DNA of 50,332 nucleotides from Cytophagaceae bacterium (GTDB lineage: Bacteria > Bacteroidota > Bacteroidia > Cytophagales > Cytophagaceae). Below, in pieces: positions 26,206 through 33,769 of the stretch; within the stretch, counting starts at the first letter, position 1, and each line of letters opens with the position of its first letter. The notes under the pieces are model-generated. The model searched no databases. It was not told the origin of the DNA and worked only from the letters and a program-made list of their open reading frames with translations. The translations under genes and the position numbers were made by a program. The stretch covers positions 1 to 50,332 of the forward strand of contig JALONH010000020.1 in the NCBI GenBank assembly GCA_025455005.1, read 5' to 3'.

Positions 26206-27180
26206 TTAGAAGTTTGCTGCTTTTAATCGAAGTCCTATTGTTTCCGGTAAACCGAACAATAAGTTCATATTTTGAACGGCTTGGCCACTAGCACCTTTCA
26301 ATAAGTTATCGATAATACTTATAATCATCAACTGGTTTCCGTGTTTTTCAAGGTAAAGGAAACAGTTGTTGGTATTCACCACTTGTTTCAAGTCGATATT
26401 GTCGTCTGAAACAAAAGTGAATGGGTGTTCAGCATAATATCTGGTATACTTCTCTTTGGCTTCTTCAATAGACCAGTCACAAGGTGTATACAACGTAGCC
26501 ATAATACCACGAGTGAAATCACCTCGATAAGGAATAAAGTGAATGCCTTTGTCCATATTCGTTTGTAACGCGGATAAGCTTTGACGAATCTCTTTCAAGT
26601 GTTGGTGCGTAAAGGCTTTATATACCGATAGGTTGTTGTTTCTCCAACTAAAGTGTGATGTAGTCGACAGGGATTGACCGGCACCGGTAGAACCGGTGAT
26701 GGCTGAGATATGAATGTCTTGTGTTACTTGTTGGTTTGCTACTAAAGGGAGAAGACCTAACTGAATGGCAGTCGCAAAACAGCCCGGGTTTGCTATATTT
26801 TTAGCAGATTGAATTTTATCTTTTTGAAGTTCCGGTAAGCCGTACACGAAGTTGTTGCCTTCTTTTGATAAGCGAAAGTCTTGACTTAAATCGATAAGTT
26901 TGATATGATCCGCAATTGGGTTTTGATCCAAAAATTTAACAGCGTCTCCGTGTCCTACACAAAGGAAAAGTACATCAATATCCGATTGTAGTTCTTGTGT
27001 GAAATGAAGGTCTGACATGCCAAGTAAATCCGTATGTACTTTATGTATTGGATTGCCTGCATTACTATTACTGTGTACAAATTGAATCTGTACTTGCGGA
27101 TGGTTGATTAGAATGCGTAATAATTCGCCACCGGTGTAACCTGCACCGCCTACGATACCTACTTTAATGAATGTGTTCAT
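26206..27180 (-). CDS. argC: N-acyl-gamma-glutamyl-phosphate reductase
   Basis: It reduces the acyl-phosphate to the semialdehyde with NADPH. The Rossmann loop is GIVGGAGYTGGELLRIL at the N-terminus, and the catalytic Cys is in NIANPGCFATAIQLGLLPL near residue 133. The 324 residues are typical. It stands 73 bp after argG, and in that gap is a 13-bp perfect hairpin that ends 14 bp before its ATG, which could set the relative expression of argG and argC. Confidence 0.95.
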   Translation of the reverse strand: MNTFIKVGIVGGAGYTGGELLRILINHPQVQIQFVHSNSNAGNPIHKVHTDLLGMSDLHFTQELQSDIDVLFLCVGHGDAVKFLDQNPIADHIKLIDLSQDFRLSKEGNNFVYGLPELQKDKIQSAKNIANPGCFATAIQLGLLPLVANQQVTQDIHISAITGSTGAGQSLSTTSHFSWRNNNLSVYKAFTHQHLKEIRQSLSALQTNMDKGIHFIPYRGDFTRGIMATLYTPCDWSIEEAKEKYTRYYAEHPFTFVSDDNIDLKQVVNTNNCFLYLEKHGNQLMIISIIDNLLKGASGQAVQNMNLLFGLPETIGLRLKAANF

Positions 27181-27193
27181 ATCTCGAATAAAA

Positions 27194-27224
27194 CACGTAA
27201 AGCCTTAAAACAAGGCTTTACGTG
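27194..27224 (-). promoter_or_regulatory. Perfect 13-bp hairpin between argG and argC
   Basis: CACGTAAAGCCTT at 27194-27206 pairs with AAGGCTTTACGTG at 27212-27224, loop of five bases. On the transcribed (minus) strand it is followed by TTTTATTC and then the argC start. It could act as a partial terminator or as an mRNA stability element. Confidence 0.6.
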
Positions 27225-27253
27225 AAGGGATGTTATAGTATAAATCGTTTTAG

Positions 27254-28447
27254 TTAGTTAAGATCTTCGTTCACTCGATGAAAAATCATCGTTTGATTTC
27301 CAAAGATTTTAGAGAATCCTTTCACGTCGTCACCTGTCCAAGCATTATTTTCTTCGCCATATTTTCCAAATTTAGATGACATTAGATCATGTGGAGAGGT
27401 TATACCTACAATATGAAACCTATACGGTGCCAAATAAACGTTTACTTTCCCGGAAACAGTAGCTTGCGTATCTTCCAAGAATTTTTCGAGGTTACGCATC
27501 ACCGGTTCTAAAAATTGTCCTTCATGTATAAAGGCTCCATACCAAGTAGCCAATTGGTCTTTCCAATACATTTGCCATTTAGTAAGGGTATGCTTTTCTA
27601 ATGTATGGTGCGCTTTAATAATAACCATTGGAGCGGCTGCTTCAAAACCAACACGACCTTTGATACCTATGATGGTATCACCCACGTGTATGTCACGGCC
27701 TATGCCATAAGGAGCCGCTATTTTTTGAAGCTCGATTATGGCGTCTGTTGGTTTCATTCGTTTCCCATTGAGGCCTACCAGTTGACCTTTTACAAATTCT
27801 AATTCTACTTCCTCTTCACCTGTTTTGGTAACTTGAGTAGGGAAGGCGGATTCAGGTAAATATTTATCAGACGTTAACGTTTCTTTTCCACCAACGGAAG
27901 TACCCCAAATACCCACGTTAATTGAATACGCAGCTTTTGTCCAATCGCGTACAACGCCTTTTTTCTTTAAATATTCTATTTCTTCTTCGCGAGAAAGTTT
28001 CATATCGCGAATAGGAGTAATAATTTCTACTTCCGGATTTAATATAGTAAATACCATATCAAAACGTACTTGATCGTTCCCGGCACCTGTGGATCCGTGA
28101 GCTACTGCATTTACTCCTAGTTTTTTAGCATGGTCTGCAATGGCTATCGCTTGGAATACGCGTTCCGCAGAGACAGACAAGGGGTAGGTATTATTTCGTA
28201 AAATATTACCATACACCATGAAGCGAACACATTCTTCATAATATTTGTCTATCAAGTCTAACGTAGCATGAGACGTAACACCTAATTCATAGGCTTTTTT
28301 CTCGATGTCTTTTAAATCTTCAGTAGAAAAGCCGCCGGTATTTACAATAGCGGTATGCAGTTCATATCCCAGATCTTCGGATAAGTATTTCGCACAATAG
28401 GTAGTATCTAAACCACCACTGAATGCTAATACAACTTTCTTTTTCAT
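27254..28447 (-). CDS. argG: Argininosuccinate synthase
   Basis: It joins citrulline and aspartate with ATP. The N-type PPi loop AFSGGLDTTYCAKYL is at residues 8-22, and HGSTGAGNDQVRFD near residue 113 is the second family signature. A reading from a TTG at 28465 would overlap the upstream gene; I take the ATG at 28447, 10 bp after the acetyltransferase stop, giving 397 residues. The order acetyltransferase-argG-argC-argD is the usual one in this phylum. It is cytoplasmic. Confidence 0.95.
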   Translation of the reverse strand: MKKKVVLAFSGGLDTTYCAKYLSEDLGYELHTAIVNTGGFSTEDLKDIEKKAYELGVTSHATLDLIDKYYEECVRFMVYGNILRNNTYPLSVSAERVFQAIAIADHAKKLGVNAVAHGSTGAGNDQVRFDMVFTILNPEVEIITPIRDMKLSREEEIEYLKKKGVVRDWTKAAYSINVGIWGTSVGGKETLTSDKYLPESAFPTQVTKTGEEEVELEFVKGQLVGLNGKRMKPTDAIIELQKIAAPYGIGRDIHVGDTIIGIKGRVGFEAAAPMVIIKAHHTLEKHTLTKWQMYWKDQLATWYGAFIHEGQFLEPVMRNLEKFLEDTQATVSGKVNVYLAPYRFHIVGITSPHDLMSSKFGKYGEENNAWTGDDVKGFSKIFGNQTMIFHRVNEDLN

Positions 28448-28457
28448 AATCGTAGAA

Positions 28458-29141
28458 TTAGGCAATGCCTAGAATGTTTAATAACTTATTGCTTCCCTTA
28501 GAGAAAGCTTTTAATAATTTAAAGTTTTTTAATCGTTGCCAGCGTTCCCATAGAACGGACTCTTTGATAAAGTCCCATTTTTTTGATTTAATTTCTTCCG
28601 GATCATACAACATTGCGGTACACATACACATCTTGCGTTCTTTACTCATTAATATTTCATAATTCACGCAGGATGAACATCCCTTCCAAAATTCTTCATC
28701 ATCGGTTAACTCTGTATAATGCACGGGACGGTAGCCCAACTCTGAGTTAATTTTCATTACTGCGGCACTCGTAGTTAGTCCGAATAATTTTGCATCCGGA
28801 AATTTCTTGCGACTTAGTTCGAATGCTTTTTTCTTTATTTTGGTCGCTAGGCCGTACTTTCTAAACTCCGGGGAGACAATTAAACCGGAGTTCGCTACAT
28901 ATTTTCCGTGAGCCCAAGCTTCGATGTAACAAAAGCCCGCAAAGGTTCCTTCTTTGGTAATGGCAATGATAGCCTTCCCTTCATCCATTTTTTGACGAAT
29001 GTAATCCGGGCTACGTTTTGCAATACCGGTTCCTCTTGCCTTAGCACTTTCAGCCATTTCGTCTACAATAGCATCTGCTAAATGTTTATGCTCCGGGCCG
29101 GCTACTTGAACTTTTATATCATACACATTCGTGTCGGTCAT
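28458..29141 (-). CDS. GNAT acyltransferase heading the arg operon (candidate N-acyl-glutamate synthase)
   Basis: The GNAT fold has the acyl-CoA pyrophosphate loop in VSPEFRKYGLATKIKKKAF, preceded by NSGLIV. The C-terminal part holds CSSC and, 14 residues on, CMC (CX2C and CXC), a possible metal site followed by about 55 residues ending NKLLNILGIA. No argA or argJ is present in the operon, so this gene is the natural candidate for the first step, acylation of glutamate. Whether the acyl group is acetyl or succinyl is open; argF' points to succinyl. The start could be a TTG at 29180, but that overlaps a perfect palindrome likely to be an operator, so I prefer the ATG at 29141. Confidence 0.75.
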   Translation of the reverse strand: MTDTNVYDIKVQVAGPEHKHLADAIVDEMAESAKARGTGIAKRSPDYIRQKMDEGKAIIAITKEGTFAGFCYIEAWAHGKYVANSGLIVSPEFRKYGLATKIKKKAFELSRKKFPDAKLFGLTTSAAVMKINSELGYRPVHYTELTDDEEFWKGCSSCVNYEILMSKERKMCMCTAMLYDPEEIKSKKWDFIKESVLWERWQRLKNFKLLKAFSKGSNKLLNILGIA

Positions 29142-29161
29142 TTCAGTAATGTTGTAAGATA

Positions 29162-29179
29162 TGACTAAATCTTTAGTCA
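29162..29179. promoter_or_regulatory. Palindrome upstream of the arg operon, likely operator
   Basis: TGACTAAA and TTTAGTCA are perfect 8-bp arms around a 2-bp centre (18 bp in all), 20 bp before the chosen start of the first arg gene. Length and layout recall ArgR boxes (TGAAT...ATTCA) but the bases differ. An arginine-responsive repressor is the simplest guess. Confidence 0.55.
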
Positions 29180-29230
29180 AGGGTTAAACAATGGCTTAAT
29201 AAAATGTTGAGAGTTGGTGTTTAGGAAACG

Positions 29231-29340
29231 ATGGCCCCATAGGCCTATCCGGTATAGTGACGGCCTAGGGCCTAGGACTATACGTTGTAGAAAAAGATCT
29301 AACCGGGGTACCGGGAGATACCTCGACAGGCCGAGCGAAG
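29231..29340. repeat. GC-rich palindrome cluster in the arg/tetR intergenic space
   Basis: Within a 370-bp AT-rich gap lies about 110 bp of GC-rich sequence with several palindromes. These are ATAGGCCTAT at 29239-29248, the arms GTATAGT (29252-29258) and ACTATAC (29277-29283) enclosing two CCTAGG units, and a GGTACC palindrome within CCGGGGTACCGGG near 29305. It looks like an extragenic repeat. The rest of the gap holds the two promoter regions and nothing else I can name. Confidence 0.5.
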
Positions 29341-29515
29341 GTGTTAGAATCTGACATTTCCTTTAAATTAGGATGCAAACATACAGTAAAATTCGATTTG
29401 TACCAAAAACACAAGAAAAATTTTAATAGTTCAAGTAGCTGAGCGGAAAGAAGTTACCATTATGTTTCTTCTCCCTTTTTTTTACCTTTTTCCTGAACAT
29501 TTGATAGTATGTATA

Positions 29516-29545
29516 TTGTTTATAATAGTAATACTATTATATTTG
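29516..29545 (+). promoter_or_regulatory. tetR-operon promoter
   Basis: TTG at 29516-29518 (-33) and TATATTTG at 29538-29545 (-7, exact TAnnTTTG), 19 bp apart. The ATG of the regulator is at 29565. This is the best complete promoter in the window. Confidence 0.65.
29521..29541. promoter_or_regulatory. 21-bp perfect palindrome between the promoter boxes (TetR operator)
   Basis: TATAATAGTA, a single central A, then TACTATTATA: 10-bp arms with no mismatch. It fills the space between the -33 and -7 boxes of the promoter that reads the TetR gene, the expected place for an autorepressor site. Confidence 0.65.
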
Positions 29546-29564
29546 AGTTTAGTTGTTGATTTTC

Positions 29565-30236
29565 ATGACATTTAGTAATCTCAGTTTAAAACTACATCCA
29601 AGTTTATACCTCCGTGATCCGAACGAAACAGAGTTAGGAAGGCTTATGGTAAGGGAGAGTATACGCATGATTGATGATTATGGTATTGAAGGCTTTACTT
29701 TCAAAAAGTTAGCAGAACACATAAAATCAACTGAGGCCTCTATTTATAGATATTTTGATAACAAACATCATTTATTAACTTACCTTATCTGTCGATATTG
29801 GGCATGGTTAAGGTTTCGAATAGATTATGAAAATAAAAACGTTTTAGAGCCAAAGGAGAAGTTAAACAATATCATCCGATTAGTTGCTACCTTAGCAGAC
29901 GATATTCCCGGAACAGGAATAGATGAAGCAGCGTTGCATCGAATAGTTGTAGCAGAAGCAAGTAAAGTATATCTTACACGAATAGTCGATGAATTGAACA
30001 ACGAAGGAATGTTTACAGAATATAAAACCTTGTGCCATCGGATTGCGCATGTGATTATGGAGTGTAATCCTACTTACCCTTTCCCAAATGCATTGGCGAC
30101 AACGATTTTAGAAACTTCACGAGACCAATTGTATTTCGTACGGCATCTGCCTTCCCTAACGAATTACCCAAGTGGTGAAAACCAGTACGCTTATGTAATT
30201 CGTTATTTGGAACAGATGGTGCGTGCTTTATTATAA
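29565..30236 (+). CDS. TetR/AcrR family regulator of the exporter operon
   Basis: The 223-residue protein has an N-terminal helix-turn-helix, YGIEGFTFKKLAEHIKSTEA followed by SIYRYFDNKHHLLTYLI (about residues 40-75), and a larger all-helical ligand domain. A TTG at 29553 also opens the frame, but the ATG at 29565 fits the promoter spacing. The stop codon is directly followed by the ATG of the ABC exporter gene, so the regulator is the first gene of that operon. A perfect palindrome within its own promoter suggests autorepression, relieved by an unknown ligand. The ligand domain matches no named subfamily that I recognise. Confidence 0.88.
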   Translation: MTFSNLSLKLHPSLYLRDPNETELGRLMVRESIRMIDDYGIEGFTFKKLAEHIKSTEASIYRYFDNKHHLLTYLICRYWAWLRFRIDYENKNVLEPKEKLNNIIRLVATLADDIPGTGIDEAALHRIVVAEASKVYLTRIVDELNNEGMFTEYKTLCHRIAHVIMECNPTYPFPNALATTILETSRDQLYFVRHLPSLTNYPSGENQYAYVIRYLEQMVRALL

Positions 30237-32411
30237 ATGTATTGTAGACGTATGTATTCAAATTTTATACAACAAATTCACGAGCAGATTTTACGTAGTA
30301 CGAATCAAGAGTACAACTTGGTATCGTTAAAAAAAGCAGTAAAGTCATATGCCGTTCATGCTCATCCTACTATTGATACCTTAGCAGATGATGTCATTTT
30401 ATCTGGTAGAGAAGCCGGAATCTTATACCTTCGAAACTATGTTACGGATACCGAATTAGAAGAGCTGATGCGAGCTCCGGAATTCCCTATTTTAGTTTTT
30501 TCTGATCGAAATGGAGAGATGGTTACGACGATCATTCAACAAGATGTTGTAGGAAAACATTTTTGGGAAATACATACCGGAGGTATACAGGAAATTTCAG
30601 AACAGCAATTTAAAGAAACGGCAGGGATTCATAAGGAGGAACGTTTGGTGCTGACTTGTATGCCCAATAAAGGTATTTTCAGTGCTCCGGATTCTAATGA
30701 ACAAGAAAACAGTAGTCCCAAAACGCCGTTTCAACGCTTTGTTCAATTATTAGTAGCAGAAAGAAAAGAGATAGGGTATTTATATGTCTATGCCATCATT
30801 GCCGGGTTAGTAAGTTTGTCCTTGCCACTTGGTATACAAAGTATAATTGGACTAGTATCCAGTGGTCAAATTTCTACTTCTGTTATTGTATTAATTCTTT
30901 TTATAGTATTGGGGTTATTGCTATCGGGAGGTCTACAGGTAATGCAATTGCGGATGGTGGAATACATACAAATGCGTTTGTTTGCCAAATCAGCTTTTGA
31001 TTTTGCATTCCGTTTACCAAAGATAAAATCGGAACATTTATTAGATCGATATCCTCCGGAAATGATGAATCGATTTTTTGATGTGGTTTCCCTTCAAAAA
31101 TCTTTTTCAAAAATTTTAATAGATTTCTCTGCAGCTTTATTACAAATATTTTTTGGGATGGTTCTATTGTCGTTGTATCACCCTTTGTTTCTTTTGTTAG
31201 GTGCTGTCTTATTACTCTTATTATGGTTCTTTATCCGCATGACCGGCCCGAAAGCATTAGAATATTCGTTAAAAGAATCAAAATACAAATACGCTGTTGT
31301 ACACTGGCTAGAAGAAATAGCCCGCTCTATTAGTACCTTTAAACTAGCTAGTTATTCTAATGTACCTATAGAAAAAACGGATAGTATAGTGACCAATTAT
31401 CTTCATGCTCGTAAAGGACATTTTAAGGTGTTGTTAACACAATATTGGTATTTCATTGCGTTTAAAGTACTGATCACGGGAGGGCTATTAATTTTAGGAT
31501 CTTATTTGTTGATTAGCCAGAGTATTAACTTAGGGCAATTTGTAGCTTCGGAAATCATTATCATTTTACTGTTAAATGCTGTTGAGAAAATAATTTCTCA
31601 GTTGGATATGGTATACGATATGTTAACCAGTGCAGAAAAACTTGGTCAAATTACAGACTTGCCTATTGAATATTCAAGGGGAATCAACGCTGACCAATTG
31701 ATAAGCGTAGGATCCGGTGTGTCAGTAAAAGTTCAGCAACTGAATTATAAATATCCAAACAGTGATCGTTTCTCTTTAAAAAATGTGTCTTTTGAGATGG
31801 CTCCCGGTAAAAAATATGTTATCACAGGTTTTAATAATTCCGGGAAAACTACTCTACTAAACGTCATGTTGGGCTATTTGTCGGATTACCAGGGCGTGAT
31901 TGCTTACAATGGAATATCATTAAAAAATTACAACCATACCAGTTTAATCAAACACATAGGAGACAATATCAGTCAAGAAGATATTTTTGAAAGTTCAATA
32001 TTAGATAATATCACCATGGGGCGTAAAGATATACCTATTGAGCAAGTTCAAAAAGCATTGGAAGCAGTGGGTTTGACAGATTACGTATTAAAACAGCCAC
32101 ATGGATTAGATACTATACTGCTCCGTACTATGCATGGAATTTCCGATGTGATTGTACATCGTTTAATTCTTGCTCGAAGTATAGCTTCTACACCCGCACT
32201 ACTTCTTATTGAAGATTTCATTGAAGGTATGAAAACGGATGATAAAGAACGTTTATTAGAACTTCTATTTAGCCCCTTAACTCCTTCTACATTAATCATG
32301 GTAAGCGATCATCCGGAAGTTTTATCAAGAGCCGATGGTATCCTTCATATGAACAGCGGTAAGCTAAAACAATTTGACTCATACGAACAATATCAAGCCT
32401 CTATTAAATAA
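30237..32411 (+). CDS. Type I secretion-like ABC exporter with degenerate ATPase motifs
   Basis: The 724 residues have an N-terminal domain (1-160) that resembles an inactive C39-like domain, a six-helix membrane part (about 180-450), and a C-terminal ATPase domain. The Walker A is normal (GFNNSGKTT) and the Q-loop Gln is in ISQEDIF. Where LSGGQ should be, the protein has ISDVI (in HGISDVIVHRLILARS); Walker B reads LLLIED instead of LLLLDE; and the H-loop position is Asp (MVSDHPEV). The frame is intact and nothing else looks decayed, so the changes are probably functional. It is followed by HlyD and TolC partners. Cargo unknown. The Met at codon 6 is an alternative start. Confidence 0.87.
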   Translation: MYCRRMYSNFIQQIHEQILRSTNQEYNLVSLKKAVKSYAVHAHPTIDTLADDVILSGREAGILYLRNYVTDTELEELMRAPEFPILVFSDRNGEMVTTIIQQDVVGKHFWEIHTGGIQEISEQQFKETAGIHKEERLVLTCMPNKGIFSAPDSNEQENSSPKTPFQRFVQLLVAERKEIGYLYVYAIIAGLVSLSLPLGIQSIIGLVSSGQISTSVIVLILFIVLGLLLSGGLQVMQLRMVEYIQMRLFAKSAFDFAFRLPKIKSEHLLDRYPPEMMNRFFDVVSLQKSFSKILIDFSAALLQIFFGMVLLSLYHPLFLLLGAVLLLLLWFFIRMTGPKALEYSLKESKYKYAVVHWLEEIARSISTFKLASYSNVPIEKTDSIVTNYLHARKGHFKVLLTQYWYFIAFKVLITGGLLILGSYLLISQSINLGQFVASEIIIILLLNAVEKIISQLDMVYDMLTSAEKLGQITDLPIEYSRGINADQLISVGSGVSVKVQQLNYKYPNSDRFSLKNVSFEMAPGKKYVITGFNNSGKTTLLNVMLGYLSDYQGVIAYNGISLKNYNHTSLIKHIGDNISQEDIFESSILDNITMGRKDIPIEQVQKALEAVGLTDYVLKQPHGLDTILLRTMHGISDVIVHRLILARSIASTPALLLIEDFIEGMKTDDKERLLELLFSPLTPSTLIMVSDHPEVLSRADGILHMNSGKLKQFDSYEQYQASIK

Positions 32412-32416
32412 TATTT

Positions 32417-33769
32417 ATGGCTACTTCAGAACATAAAGACCGATTTGCATCTCAACGTCTTATTCATACTCCCGGCAGTACACGTACTTTTGCTCGTGTA
32501 TTAGGGGGGGTATTTATGGTTTTAGTGTTGTGTTTGTTCTTACCCTGGACACAGAATATTCGCTCCAGTGGAACGGTTACTACATTTTATCCGGAAGAAC
32601 GACCACAACAAATACACGCTACCATTGCCGGTAGAATCGAGAATTGGTATGTACGGGAAGGACAATTTGTTCATCAAGGGGATACATTAGTAAGTTTATC
32701 CGAGATCAAAGAAAAATTCTTTGATCCCAACTTGTTAGATCGTATGGTCGATCAGATACAGTCTAAAAAGTCCTCCTTACAATCGGTAAAACAAAAGTCA
32801 GAGGCATTACAACAACAAGTTCAAGCGTTACAATCCGGTAAAGAGGTAAGTTTACAAAAGGCACAAAATAAGATTCTTCAAGCACGCAATAAAGTATCCA
32901 TTGATAGCGCTGATTTAGAAGCAGCTCGTATTGATTTAGAAGTAGCTAAAACACGCTATCAGAGAGATGTAGAGTTGAATAAGAAAGGGTTAAAATCAGA
33001 TGTAGAAGTAGAAAGTAGAAAATTGAAGCTGCAAGAAACAGAGTCAAAATATACGTCACAATCCAATAAATTAGCCTTAACGAAAAATGAATATTTAAAT
33101 GCTCGAATTGAGTTAAACAGTATTCGCGCTGAATATGATGATAAGATTGCTAAGGCATCGTCAGATTTGAATGCAACCTTGTCTTATTATTATGAAGCAC
33201 AAGCCGAAATTTCTAAAATGAATTCGGAGTATGCGAATGTTCAAATTAGAAATAGTTATTATCATATTGTAGCTCCGCAGTCGGGTTTTGTAGTTAAAAC
33301 TTTAGTAGCCGGTATCGGTGAAACCATAAAAGAAGGGGATGCAATAGCAACTATTTTATCAAAGAATATTCATAAGGCAGTAGAATTGTATATAAAACCA
33401 ATGGATATGCCATTAATCAGTGTTGGACGACATGTTCGGCTTCAATTTGATGGATGGCCGGCATTGGTGTTTTCCGGTTGGCCGGATGTTTCGTTTGGTA
33501 CATTTGGTGGTCAAGTAGCCGTGATCGATAAAATAGATACCAAAGGCTTATATCGAGTATTAGTGGTTCCTGATGAATTTGATCATCCATGGCCGGAAGT
33601 ACAAATAGGATCGGGTGTTTACGGTTGGGCAATGATGAATGATGTACCTATTTGGTATGAATTATGGCGTCAACTGAATGGTTTCCCTCCGGATTATAAA
33701 GGATCAGAATCCATCGACCTTCATGAGGATAATATTTACGACAAGAAAAAGAAAGGTACATCTAAATGA
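32417..33769 (+). CDS. HlyD family membrane fusion protein
   Basis: The 450-residue periplasmic adaptor links the inner-membrane exporter to the outer-membrane channel. One membrane segment lies near residues 25-45 (FARVLGGVFMVLVLCLFLPW), then the lipoyl half-motif IAGRIENWYVREGQFVHQGD. A long Gln- and Lys-rich coiled coil occupies about 100-270, and the second half-motif VAPQSGFVVKTLVAGIGE follows. The C-terminal part has a beta-barrel and a tail of unknown role (KGSESIDLHEDN). It is 5 bp after the ABC gene and its stop overlaps the tolC-like ATG (ATGA), so all are made from one message. Confidence 0.92.
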   Translation: MATSEHKDRFASQRLIHTPGSTRTFARVLGGVFMVLVLCLFLPWTQNIRSSGTVTTFYPEERPQQIHATIAGRIENWYVREGQFVHQGDTLVSLSEIKEKFFDPNLLDRMVDQIQSKKSSLQSVKQKSEALQQQVQALQSGKEVSLQKAQNKILQARNKVSIDSADLEAARIDLEVAKTRYQRDVELNKKGLKSDVEVESRKLKLQETESKYTSQSNKLALTKNEYLNARIELNSIRAEYDDKIAKASSDLNATLSYYYEAQAEISKMNSEYANVQIRNSYYHIVAPQSGFVVKTLVAGIGETIKEGDAIATILSKNIHKAVELYIKPMDMPLISVGRHVRLQFDGWPALVFSGWPDVSFGTFGGQVAVIDKIDTKGLYRVLVVPDEFDHPWPEVQIGSGVYGWAMMNDVPIWYELWRQLNGFPPDYKGSESIDLHEDNIYDKKKKGTSK

